A program made the position numbers and the translations under genes. The notes beneath the pieces are model-generated. The model saw nothing but the letters and a program-made list of their open reading frames with translations. It did no database searches and was not told the origin of the DNA. Below, piece by piece: positions 42,525 through 50,580 of a stretch of DNA of 64,000 bases. How positions within the stretch are numbered: the first letter of the stretch is position 1; each line of letters begins with the position of its first letter. This DNA is from Clostridiales bacterium (GTDB lineage Bacteria; Bacillota; Clostridia; Christensenellales; CAG-314). The stretch is from contig JAFLVK010000001.1 in assembly GCA_022508345.1 (NCBI GenBank), positions 356,371-420,370 on the forward strand. The letters are read 5' to 3'.

Positions 42525-45089
42525 TTATTCTTCTATTTTCTCTTGCTGTTCATTTTCCTCAACGTAAATTTCGTTGTCGCCGATACCGTTTACAAAGTCG
42601 TTGATTTCCGCCCTTACTCTGCGCGTTTTGTCGATGTATTTAACCAGGAATTTCAACCCAATTACAATGCCACCCATTACAAGCGCATTCAGTGCGATAA
42701 ACAAAATCGAGTAGCCGCTTATCGATACGAACATGGGGGCTTCCGTTTTGCCAAACCAACCGGCGATAATCCCCAACGCCCACGGGAAGAACAGATAGCA
42801 AAGCGCTGTACCCACTGTTCCGACTGCTCCGACAACCAGGTTGTACCAACCGTAGGGGAACAGCAGTATCCACAGGGAAATAACGCCCGTTGCCGTCATT
42901 GAAAACATTGCAACCGTGCTGATTTGGTCGGCATCAAGCCCCAACACGTTTGCAAATGCGTAGGTCATTGCTACGGACAGGAACATCGCTATGCCGCTTG
43001 GCAAGGTTCTGCGCAAGGTGTTGACAAGGAACTTGCCCTTGATTAGTGCGCGGTTGGGCTTCAACGCCAATAGGAATGACGAAATACCAATCACGAAAAA
43101 TTCGATTGCGTACAGCTGCTTGGGTCCAAAGGGATAGGTTTGCGCAAGTATCAGGCACAGTATTGTTGTAAACACCGTCATGGATGTCTTCATAAGGAAC
43201 AGCGACGAGCTGTTTTGAATGTTGTTTACAACCTGTCTGCCCTCCGCAACAACGCTGGGCATGGAGCTGAACTTGTTGTCCATAAGTACCAAATTTGCCA
43301 CGGTTTTTGCCGCGTCCGTACCGCAGCCGACGGATATTGCGCAGTCGCTTTCGCGCATGGCTAGGATATCGTTTACGCCGTCGCCCGTCATGGCAACGGT
43401 CTTGCCCGCCTGCTTCATTGCGCGCACAAGTATTGCCTTTTGCTCGGGGGTTACTCTGCCAAATACCGTGTATTTGTTGGCGGCGTCACACACCTCTTCT
43501 TCACTCATTCCGTCAAGAGATATGTACTTGTCCGCATCCTTTACGCCCACCTTTTGCGCAATTACGGATACCGATACGGGGTTGTCGCCTGATATTACCT
43601 TGACCGCCACGTCGTTATCCTTGAACCACTTGATGATTTCGGGAGCGTCATCACGGACGGTATCCTGCAACACTACGATTGCAATGGGCTCCAGCCCTGT
43701 AGCTTCGTCGTTTTTGATGGCTTGCTTGGCGTGACCGACTGCAAGCACGCGCAGTCCCTGCTTCAAAAGCGCTGTGGTTTGCGCGTTGAATTCCTTTGTG
43801 CTCTTTTTGAACATAAATTCCGACGCGCCCATTGCAACAGTGCCCTTGCCAACAAGCGTTGCAGCGCTGTATTTGCGCGCCGATGAGAAAGGTATTACCT
43901 GGGTGAAGTCGTAGGTAGCTACACCCTCCAGATACTTCTTCAGTGCTTGCGCCGTCATGTTGTCGTCGCCCGTTGCGGCAATTAGGCTGCTAAGCAACGT
44001 CTTTATTTCTTCCTCGTTGTGACCGTCTAGGGGGATAATTTGCTCCACCGTCATGCTGCCGTCGGTGATTGTGCCCGTCTTGTCAAGGCACAGCGTGTCA
44101 ATGCGCGCAAGCATTTCGATACAGGGCAGCTCGCGCACAAGCACATTCTTCTTGGCTAGCTTCAACGCCGCAACTGCCAGCGCTACACTTGTTAACAGCA
44201 CCATTCCGCTGGGTACCATGCCAATCATGCTGCCGCTCATGGCGATGATGGATTCGTTGACCCACTCGACCACGCTAACAAGCTGACCGTCCACCGTTGC
44301 CGTGCCGTTGCCGAAGTAGCCCGTCCAGATATTTGCACCGCTGCCAATTAGCCCTTGCATTTGATTGCTCAAAAAGAACGTCAATATGCCCAAAGGGAAG
44401 ATAATGATGGAAATGAACTTGATTATGCTCCTGATTCCCCTCATCAGTTCGGAATTGGGAGTTTTGGCCCTTTTTACGCGCGCCGACAGCTGTTCGACGT
44501 AGTTATCCTTGCCCACGTTGATTACGCTTGCCGTGCAGTTGCCCGACACAACAAAGCTGCCGGAATACAAGGTGTCGCCACGTCTTTTCTTTACGGCGTC
44601 GCTTTCGCCCGTCAGCATGGATTCGTTTACTTCCACTTCGCCCGTTAGTATCTGGCTGTCGCAGCTTATTTGATTGCCCGACGAGTACAGTATGATTTCG
44701 TCAATGGCAATGTCGCGCGTGGCAATGGTCCGCTGTTCGCCCTCTCGGATAACCTCCGCCGTGGGCTCTGACACAATGGACAGCTTTTCTACGGCAAGCT
44801 TGCTGCGTATTTCTTGGAAAATACCAATGACCGTGTTTGCCACAATGATGACGACAAACATCATGTTTGTAACGCTACCTGCCAGCAGCATTAGCAAAAA
44901 TATGATAAATCCAAGCAGATTGAAGAACGTAAATATGTTGGACATAAAAATCTGCAAGTAGCTTTTGCCCACCACCTTTTTTTGACGGTTGACAAATCCT
45001 GCCTTTCTGCGAAGTTTTACGTCCAGCTCCGTCAAACCGATGTTAATGTCGGGTTTGCAACGAGCAAGATCGATTTTGTTCCTTTTCAT
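42525..45089 (-). CDS. P-type cation-transporting ATPase, CtpE-like
   Basis: 854 residues with about ten membrane helices. LCLDKTGTITDG holds the phosphorylated D336; TGES-like LTGESDAV is in the actuator domain, and MTGDGVNDILAMRESDCAI is the hinge motif. No N-terminal heavy-metal domain is present. The membrane motif MVPSGMVLLTSVALAVAALK before the phosphorylation site resembles the CtpE group, one of which imports calcium in mycobacteria. The ion here is inferred, not proved. Confidence 0.9.
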   Translation of the reverse strand: MKRNKIDLARCKPDINIGLTELDVKLRRKAGFVNRQKKVVGKSYLQIFMSNIFTFFNLLGFIIFLLMLLAGSVTNMMFVVIIVANTVIGIFQEIRSKLAVEKLSIVSEPTAEVIREGEQRTIATRDIAIDEIILYSSGNQISCDSQILTGEVEVNESMLTGESDAVKKRRGDTLYSGSFVVSGNCTASVINVGKDNYVEQLSARVKRAKTPNSELMRGIRSIIKFISIIIFPLGILTFFLSNQMQGLIGSGANIWTGYFGNGTATVDGQLVSVVEWVNESIIAMSGSMIGMVPSGMVLLTSVALAVAALKLAKKNVLVRELPCIEMLARIDTLCLDKTGTITDGSMTVEQIIPLDGHNEEEIKTLLSSLIAATGDDNMTAQALKKYLEGVATYDFTQVIPFSSARKYSAATLVGKGTVAMGASEFMFKKSTKEFNAQTTALLKQGLRVLAVGHAKQAIKNDEATGLEPIAIVVLQDTVRDDAPEIIKWFKDNDVAVKVISGDNPVSVSVIAQKVGVKDADKYISLDGMSEEEVCDAANKYTVFGRVTPEQKAILVRAMKQAGKTVAMTGDGVNDILAMRESDCAISVGCGTDAAKTVANLVLMDNKFSSMPSVVAEGRQVVNNIQNSSSLFLMKTSMTVFTTILCLILAQTYPFGPKQLYAIEFFVIGISSFLLALKPNRALIKGKFLVNTLRRTLPSGIAMFLSVAMTYAFANVLGLDADQISTVAMFSMTATGVISLWILLFPYGWYNLVVGAVGTVGTALCYLFFPWALGIIAGWFGKTEAPMFVSISGYSILFIALNALVMGGIVIGLKFLVKYIDKTRRVRAEINDFVNGIGDNEIYVEENEQQEKIEE

Positions 45090-45136
45090 AGTGTCTCCTT
45101 AGCGTTTGGGTTGTCCCAGTGGGGCAATTATTTGGC

Positions 45137-46162
45137 TTACTTAGGCTTCTCGCCACGAAGCTTAAGCGTTGGGTTTGCATTTAGATTGAGTGTTGCGAAT
45201 TGGTTTTTCAAATACATGTAGTAACCGCGCGATGCTATCATTGCCGCGTTGTCGCCGCAAAGCGACAGCTTGGGCAGGCACACTTGCTTTCCCTGCTCCT
45301 GTAGCTCGGTTAACCGTTCCCTCAGATAGCTGTTGGCGCCCACTCCGCCTGCAACGGCAACGGTGTCGTAACCGTTTGTTTTCACCACGTCCTTGAGCCT
45401 CATCAGCAGTCCGTCAATGGCGGCTACGGTAAAGCTTGCGGCAATATCTGCCTTGTTTAGCTCTTCACCCTTTTGCTGTGCGTTGTGAACCAGGTTGATA
45501 ACGGCGGTTTTCAGCCCACTGTAGCTGAAATTGCCGTTAGACGTCACGACGGAATGGAACTTGTACACTGCTTGTCCCTGTTTTGCCAGCTTGTCTATTT
45601 GCGGTCCGCCTGGATAGGGAAGCCCCAGTACCCGTGCAACCTTGTCGAATGCTTCACCCACTGCGTCATCCACCGTGGAGCAGATTACGTCGTATTTGTC
45701 GTAATCTAGCACGTTTACTATTGCCGTGTGTCCTCCGCTGGTAAGCAAGCATGTAAAGGGCGGCTGCAAATTGGGGAAGGTGAGGTAGTTTGCGCAGATG
45801 TGCCCCTCGATGTGATTGACGGCAATAAGCGGCAGCCCGCTTGCCTGGCACAGCCCCTTAGCGTAGGACACGCCAACAAGCAACGCTCCAACAAGCCCCG
45901 CGCCGTAGGTCACTGCAACAGCATCGATGTCGGTTAGCGCAACGCCTGCTTCATCCAGCGCCATCTTGACCACCTTGTCCACCGCTTCGACGTGATTGCG
46001 ACTGGCAATTTCCGGCACAACACCGCCGTACAGACGGTGTATGTCTATTTGAGATAGCACCACATTTGACAAAATCTCCCGCCCGTTTTTCACAACGGAA
46101 GCGGCTGTTTCGTCACATGAGCTTTCAATTCCCAATATGTAAGTGTCTTTACTGCATTTCAT
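45137..46162 (-). CDS. tsaD: tRNA threonylcarbamoyladenosine transferase subunit TsaD
   Basis: 341 residues. GIESSCDETAASVV at the N-terminus, HIEGH with metal ligands H117 and H121, and CGDNAAMIASRGYY near the C-terminus are the ASKHA-type signatures of TsaD (Gcp). With TsaB and TsaE it puts threonylcarbamoyl on A37 of ANN-reading tRNAs. Promoter placement predicts a nearly leaderless message. Confidence 0.97.
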   Translation of the reverse strand: MKCSKDTYILGIESSCDETAASVVKNGREILSNVVLSQIDIHRLYGGVVPEIASRNHVEAVDKVVKMALDEAGVALTDIDAVAVTYGAGLVGALLVGVSYAKGLCQASGLPLIAVNHIEGHICANYLTFPNLQPPFTCLLTSGGHTAIVNVLDYDKYDVICSTVDDAVGEAFDKVARVLGLPYPGGPQIDKLAKQGQAVYKFHSVVTSNGNFSYSGLKTAVINLVHNAQQKGEELNKADIAASFTVAAIDGLLMRLKDVVKTNGYDTVAVAGGVGANSYLRERLTELQEQGKQVCLPKLSLCGDNAAMIASRGYYMYLKNQFATLNLNANPTLKLRGEKPK

Positions 46163-46170
46163 TACCCTTA

Positions 46171-46199
46171 ATAATACGATAGTAAAGCAATTTTGTCAA
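46171..46199 (-). promoter_or_regulatory. Promoter of tsaD, predicted leader of 0-2 nt
   Basis: On the minus strand TTGACA (46194-46199), 17 nt, TATTAT (46171-46176). Only eight bases separate the -10 box from the ATG. Confidence 0.65.
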
Positions 46200-46344
46200 T
46201 TTATTACCAGTTTTCAAAATATTATATTTTTATATTAAATATAAATAACAAAGTTGCACCGCCAAGCGCCACACCTATTAAAAGTGTAACACTAAGCTTA
46301 CCGTTGACATAAAATGTTACGAAAAAATATCAAGGAGAACAATT

Positions 46345-47397
46345 TTGGCTACCATCTACATTGGCGCAAATGACGAACATGGGCAAAATCCGTTTACGAC
46401 AGGCAAGCGCACGCCGGTAATGCCCTACTTGAATGTTCCTTTTTACGAAAACCAATTCAACCGCCCCACAAAAATCAAATTTCTTGAGGCATGCCTCCGA
46501 AACGGCTTTGCCGTGTACGACGTGAAACCGGAACTGACGGACACCGCCATTTCAACACGCGTAGCAAGGATAAACAGGCAAAACCTGACGTTGCTAGTCA
46601 CCTACGGCTACAACGCTTTCGGCAGCGGAAACAGCTTCAATTCGGCGCAGGGTATTTCCACATTCTACTCGCTGCAGAACATTCGTCCTGCACTGTCACG
46701 CGCGCTTGCCGAGGACGTGTACGAACAGCTGCTGCAAGGCACAGGACAAGTGGGTCGGGGCGTATCAACCTTGACGGACGTAGGCGTGTTGCAAAGTGTC
46801 AACTGTGTGTCCATTTTGGTTGAACCGGGATTTATGACCAACTTCAACGAAGCCAAGCTCATGAGGGACCCCGACTTCCAAACCGAGGTGGCAGAGGAAA
46901 CCTGCAAGGGCGTTTGCGTGTACCTGGGGCAGACATATTTGCCGAGAGGCAACATTGAAAATTATCCTACGTTACGCAACGGCTCAAAGGGCAACTTCGT
47001 ATATTTGATGCAATACATACTTACGCAAAACGGCTACAACATTTCCGTTGACGGCAGCTTTGGACCGAATACGTTAAACGCCGTTACAGCATTTCAGACG
47101 GCAAACGGCTTGACTGCGGACGGCATTGTGGGACCCAACACTTGGCGCACATTGCTTGTTTTGCCACCCCAACCTACAATTCGTCAGGGCAGTAGCGGAA
47201 CATATGTGAGATACCTGCAGGAAAAGCTCACGTCTAAGCTTTATCCGCTGGGCAACATTGACGGAATATTCGGCAATGCAACGCGCACTGCGGTAGTTGA
47301 ATTCCAAAATGAAAACGGGCTCACTGCCGACGGCATTGTAGGGCCTATCACTTGGCAAGCCATCACTCAAATCGGTGGCGGCCGCCCGCTCCCCTAA
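46345..47397 (+). CDS. Degenerate N-acetylmuramoyl-alanine amidase-like protein with two peptidoglycan-binding domains
   Basis: 350 residues from TTG 46345 (AAGGAG 9 nt upstream). Residues 1-200 align by eye with Amidase_3: H12 (DEHGQN), E35 (YENQFNR) and E160 (VEPGFMTN) stand where the first zinc His, the zinc Glu and the catalytic Glu belong. The second zinc His of the usual SIHANA is replaced by Gly 88 in TYGYNAFGSG. About 207-270 and 280-345 are two PG_binding_1 domains, each ending GLTADGIVGP.TW. It has no signal peptide, as in some spore-compartment enzymes. It is likely a wall-binding protein without normal amidase activity. Confidence 0.75.
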   Translation: MATIYIGANDEHGQNPFTTGKRTPVMPYLNVPFYENQFNRPTKIKFLEACLRNGFAVYDVKPELTDTAISTRVARINRQNLTLLVTYGYNAFGSGNSFNSAQGISTFYSLQNIRPALSRALAEDVYEQLLQGTGQVGRGVSTLTDVGVLQSVNCVSILVEPGFMTNFNEAKLMRDPDFQTEVAEETCKGVCVYLGQTYLPRGNIENYPTLRNGSKGNFVYLMQYILTQNGYNISVDGSFGPNTLNAVTAFQTANGLTADGIVGPNTWRTLLVLPPQPTIRQGSSGTYVRYLQEKLTSKLYPLGNIDGIFGNATRTAVVEFQNENGLTADGIVGPITWQAITQIGGGRPLP

Positions 47398-47467
47398 GCC
47401 TGCTACAACCAATTCACCAAAGTATCCAACTCCTAGCTTTTAACATATTTAATTTGGTGAAAACATA

Positions 47468-47495
47468 AAAGGACAGCGTAAATTCGCTGTCCTTT
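47468..47495. terminator. Bidirectional terminator
   Basis: AAAGGACAGCG (47468-47478), a 6-nt loop and CGCTGTCCTTT (47485-47495). It separates the amidase-like gene from the convergent flavodoxin-like gene. Confidence 0.8.
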
Positions 47496-47524
47496 GACTT
47501 AATAATAGAAATTTAATTTTACAA

Positions 47525-48064
47525 TTAATTTTTTAGCACAAAGTTCCTCACGTTTTCCATAGCTACATCGGACGTGGGCAAATCACCCGCAACACTGTCC
47601 TTGCCGTATTCGTATGATGCCAAAAACAGTATTTCAGGCGCGTCAACCGTCTGATAACTAAACACATGGGTGAAGTTATCTCTGTTGGAGTTGCTCACTA
47701 CGATAAACTTTTTCTTCGCGTACAGATACTTGTTCAACAAGCTTTCGTTTTTGCGGAAGTAGCAGATACTCCTTTCGTTAAATGCAAAGTAATTGGAGCA
47801 CGGATAGTCGCAGTAATTGGGAACTACAAAAATAGACAGATCACTGTTTGTGATTGCATCTAATACTTCCCTTTCCTTGTCGCGAACAAAAGGACACTTG
47901 TCGCCATTTTTAAAGCACTGACACATACAATTACCGCAACCGTGTATGCTGAAGTCGGAAAAGCTGTAGCGCTTTGCTTTGGGATATAATGATTTGATAT
48001 ATTCGCTGATTTTGGCGCAATTTCCGTTTTTACGCGAACTAAAAGAAATTATACATACATTCAT
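47525..48064 (-). CDS. Flavodoxin-like NAD(P)H-dependent oxidoreductase
   Basis: 179 residues from ATG 48064 (GGAGGAA 9 nt upstream). IISFSSRKNGNCAKISEYI is an N-terminal FMN-phosphate loop as in the iron-sulfur-flavoprotein and NADPH-FMN reductase families. It is followed by CGNCMCQCFKNGDKC, a cluster of cysteines of the kind that binds an iron-sulfur centre in iron-sulfur flavoproteins. Electron acceptor unknown. Confidence 0.65.
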   Translation of the reverse strand: MNVCIISFSSRKNGNCAKISEYIKSLYPKAKRYSFSDFSIHGCGNCMCQCFKNGDKCPFVRDKEREVLDAITNSDLSIFVVPNYCDYPCSNYFAFNERSICYFRKNESLLNKYLYAKKKFIVVSNSNRDNFTHVFSYQTVDAPEILFLASYEYGKDSVAGDLPTSDVAMENVRNFVLKN

Positions 48065-48110
48065 TAGTAACAATTCCTCCAATTTTGTTGTCAATTGTAC
48101 ATTACGATAT

Positions 48111-48521
48111 TTACGCTATGTGCTTGGTGATGAAAGCAGGCAGCTCCTCCTTGGTGCCACTGGCAGTAACAACGAAGTTTACGTTGTGCTCCTTACTGAT
48201 TTGCTCCAAGCCTTGGTAAAGCTCGGCAAGCTCACTGACGTTGCAATCAAGCAGACGTGTGATACCGTCCATATAAACTTGCTCTATATCGAAGTTAGCG
48301 GCTAACATTCCCTTGATGAAGGAAAGAATGTCGTGCTGGCTGGTTAACCCGTAGTGAGATGCGTCAACAAGTCGAACGCTACGGTGTAAATCGTGTAATC
48401 TGTGATTTGAGCGGTCGATGTACACAACAACGCCCTTTGCGTCCTTTGCGTATGTGTTGGCTTGGTCTACTATTATCTTGGTTTTGCCTGTGCCTTTTGC
48501 GCCGTAAATTACTTGTATCAA
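48111..48521 (-). CDS. Small P-loop ATP-binding protein
   Basis: 136 residues from TTG 48521, chosen for GGAGGA 8 nt upstream; the longer frame has an unrelated basic extension. VIYGAKGTGKTKII is Walker A, and QVYMDGITRLL may be Walker B. Proteins of this size in Clostridia are often labelled PilT-like, without evidence for a pilus role. No pilus gene is near. Confidence 0.65.
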   Translation of the reverse strand: MIQVIYGAKGTGKTKIIVDQANTYAKDAKGVVVYIDRSNHRLHDLHRSVRLVDASHYGLTSQHDILSFIKGMLAANFDIEQVYMDGITRLLDCNVSELAELYQGLEQISKEHNVNFVVTASGTKEELPAFITKHIA

Positions 48522-48630
48522 TTGAGTGTTCCTCCGTTTCTTTTTGTGAAGGACAACCTTCACCTATACCTATTGTAGCGTATTTGTTAAGAAAATTCAA
48601 GGGCTTTAAAAAAATAATCTAAAACAAACA

Positions 48631-48651
48631 GCTCCCCTACCACAGGGGAGC
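48631..48651 (-). terminator. Hairpin after the hydrogenase operon
   Basis: GCTCCCCT, a 5-nt loop and AGGGGAGC, followed on the minus strand by a T-rich but interrupted tract. Confidence 0.6.
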
Positions 48652-48674
48652 CATTAGTTGACTGTTGCAAAATT

Positions 48675-50414
48675 CTATTCCTTGTTGTATTTAGCCTTAG
48701 CGTTGTAGTGTGTGTGCAGCAGCTTGTGCGCCTTGTCACCGTTGGGTTCGCCAAGATATTGCTGATACACTTCCGTTACCGAGCCGTTTTTGTGGCTGCG
48801 ACGGTTGTACATGGCTTTGTCGGCATTGTACAGCACGCTTGCACGCGTTGTAGCAACATCGTCTCTGTGCTTGACGAATGTTGCACGGATAGGTTGTCCG
48901 CCACCCATTACACAGCCACCAGGACAGGTCATAACTTCGATAAATTGGTAGTCACATTCACCTGATTTTACCCTGTCACACACTTTCTTTGCATTTGCCA
49001 GCCCGTTTACCACTGCAACCTTGACGGTTTTGCCTGCAATCGCATACGAAGCTTCCTTAACTCCGGACAAGCCGCGCACTTCTTCGAACTCCAGCTTGTT
49101 GAACGGTGCTGTGGGGTCCAGTACACTAACTGCCGTGCGCAGTGCCGCCTCCATAACACCACCCGTTGCACCGAAGATGATACCCGCGCCGGAATATTCG
49201 CCAAATGGGCTGTCCGTTTCGCTGTCGGGCAGGTCGTTTAACAATATGCCGTTTTCCTTCAACAGTCGCGCAATCTCTCTTGTGGTGAGCACCGCGTCCA
49301 CATCGGGAACGCCATCGGTAAAGGTGCGTTGTTTTTCACCCTTTTTAGCTGTGCAGGGCATGATGGAAACAACAAATATATCCCTGGGGTCTAAATTTTG
49401 CCGTTTTGCAAATACGCCCTTAACCAGCGCACCGAACATCTGTTGCGGAGACTTGCAGGTGGAAAGATTGTCCAGCAGCTCGGGATAGTTCTTCTCAGCG
49501 TAGTTGACCCAACCGGGGCAGCAGCTGGTAAACATGGGCAGCTTGCCGCCATTTGCTATCCTCGACACAAGCTCGTTTGCCTCTTCCATGATGGTGAAGT
49601 CTGCCGAACTGTTTATGTCAAACACTTGCTTGAAGCCAAGATAGCGAAGCGCTGTATTTATCTTGCCTTGACAGTTGGTTCCTACCGGTGTGTCAAATTC
49701 CTCGGCAAGCGCAGCCCTAACCGACGGAGCGGTACCCACAACTACGTACTTGTTGTGGTTGGCAAGCGCTTCCTGTACGCGCAGCGTTTCCGGCTTGGTT
49801 CTCAGTGCGCCTGTGGGGCACACAACAGTACACTGTCCGCAGCCCACACATGGGGTATTGGTCAATTTCATGTCGAACGGACACGCAATATGGGTTGCAA
49901 AACCGCGCTCGTTTGTTCCGATAACGCCAACGCCCTGCTGAGCCTTGCACACGGCTACGCACCTGCGACACAATATACATTTGCTGTTGTCGCGGATGAT
50001 GTAGTCGGTGGATTCGTCGTAAACGAAGTCGCGTGTTGCGCCCTCGAAGCGGGAGCTGTCGCAATCGTACTTGTAGGACAGGCGTTGCAGTTCGCAGTTG
50101 GTGTTGCGTTCGCAGGACAGGCAATCCTTGCGGTGGTCGGACAAAATCAACTCGATTGTAGTCTTGCGCGAATTGAGCACGCGTTGTGAATTGGTGTACA
50201 CTTCCATGCCGTCACGGGCAGGATATTCGCAAGCGGCAACAAGGCTGTTCATGCCCTTGACCTCCACCACGCACACACGGCACGCGCCCAGCTCGCTGAT
50301 ATTTTTCATATGACACAGGGTGGGTATTTTGATACCGATGCTCCTTGCCGCTTCAAGGAGCGTTGCCCCTTCCTCAACGTATACAGGTATATTATTTATT
50401 TTTAAACCAATCAT
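48675..50414 (-). CDS. hydA: [FeFe] hydrogenase catalytic subunit (HydA/HndD type)
   Basis: 579 residues. An N-terminal [2Fe-2S] domain (C34, C45, C48, C62) is followed by a His-Cys3 [4Fe-4S] region (DHRKDCLSCERNTNC), a two-cluster ferredoxin domain (about 140-215) and the H-cluster domain. The latter has L1 TSCCPGW (C298, C299), L2 MPCTAKK (C354) and L3 TCPGGCVMGGGQP (C497, C501). The short C-terminal small-subunit domain is fused. With the NuoE- and NuoF-like proteins upstream this is the group A3 layout, which couples NADH and ferredoxin oxidation to H2 production. Separated from the NuoF gene by palindromic element copy 2. Confidence 0.95.
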   Translation of the reverse strand: MIGLKINNIPVYVEEGATLLEAARSIGIKIPTLCHMKNISELGACRVCVVEVKGMNSLVAACEYPARDGMEVYTNSQRVLNSRKTTIELILSDHRKDCLSCERNTNCELQRLSYKYDCDSSRFEGATRDFVYDESTDYIIRDNSKCILCRRCVAVCKAQQGVGVIGTNERGFATHIACPFDMKLTNTPCVGCGQCTVVCPTGALRTKPETLRVQEALANHNKYVVVGTAPSVRAALAEEFDTPVGTNCQGKINTALRYLGFKQVFDINSSADFTIMEEANELVSRIANGGKLPMFTSCCPGWVNYAEKNYPELLDNLSTCKSPQQMFGALVKGVFAKRQNLDPRDIFVVSIMPCTAKKGEKQRTFTDGVPDVDAVLTTREIARLLKENGILLNDLPDSETDSPFGEYSGAGIIFGATGGVMEAALRTAVSVLDPTAPFNKLEFEEVRGLSGVKEASYAIAGKTVKVAVVNGLANAKKVCDRVKSGECDYQFIEVMTCPGGCVMGGGQPIRATFVKHRDDVATTRASVLYNADKAMYNRRSHKNGSVTEVYQQYLGEPNGDKAHKLLHTHYNAKAKYNKE

Positions 50415-50444
50415 TTTTAAAACATTATCTCCTCGTCATAAAGT

Positions 50445-50580
50445 TTTTTGAAAGTACAGTCGCGCGGAAGGCGGGTAACAGGTGGCAGTTGACCGAAAGG
50501 AGCGTACTATACGTACGTGACTGAGGCAACCTGACGCACGTAGCCCGTATAACGCGATGAATGTGCTTTCAAACTTTTTC
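50445..50580 (-). repeat. Palindromic element PE, copy 2, inside the hydrogenase operon
   Basis: An imperfect palindrome between the NuoF-like stop and hydA. Its outer arms TTTTTTGAAAGTACA and TGTGCTTTCAAACTTTTT pair with mismatches; the right arm includes the stop codon of the NuoF-like gene. Apex: AGGAG, CGTAC (50503-50507), TATAC, GTACG (50513-50517), TGACTGAG. The hydA ribosome-binding site (GAGGAG) lies just beyond the left arm. Confidence 0.7.
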
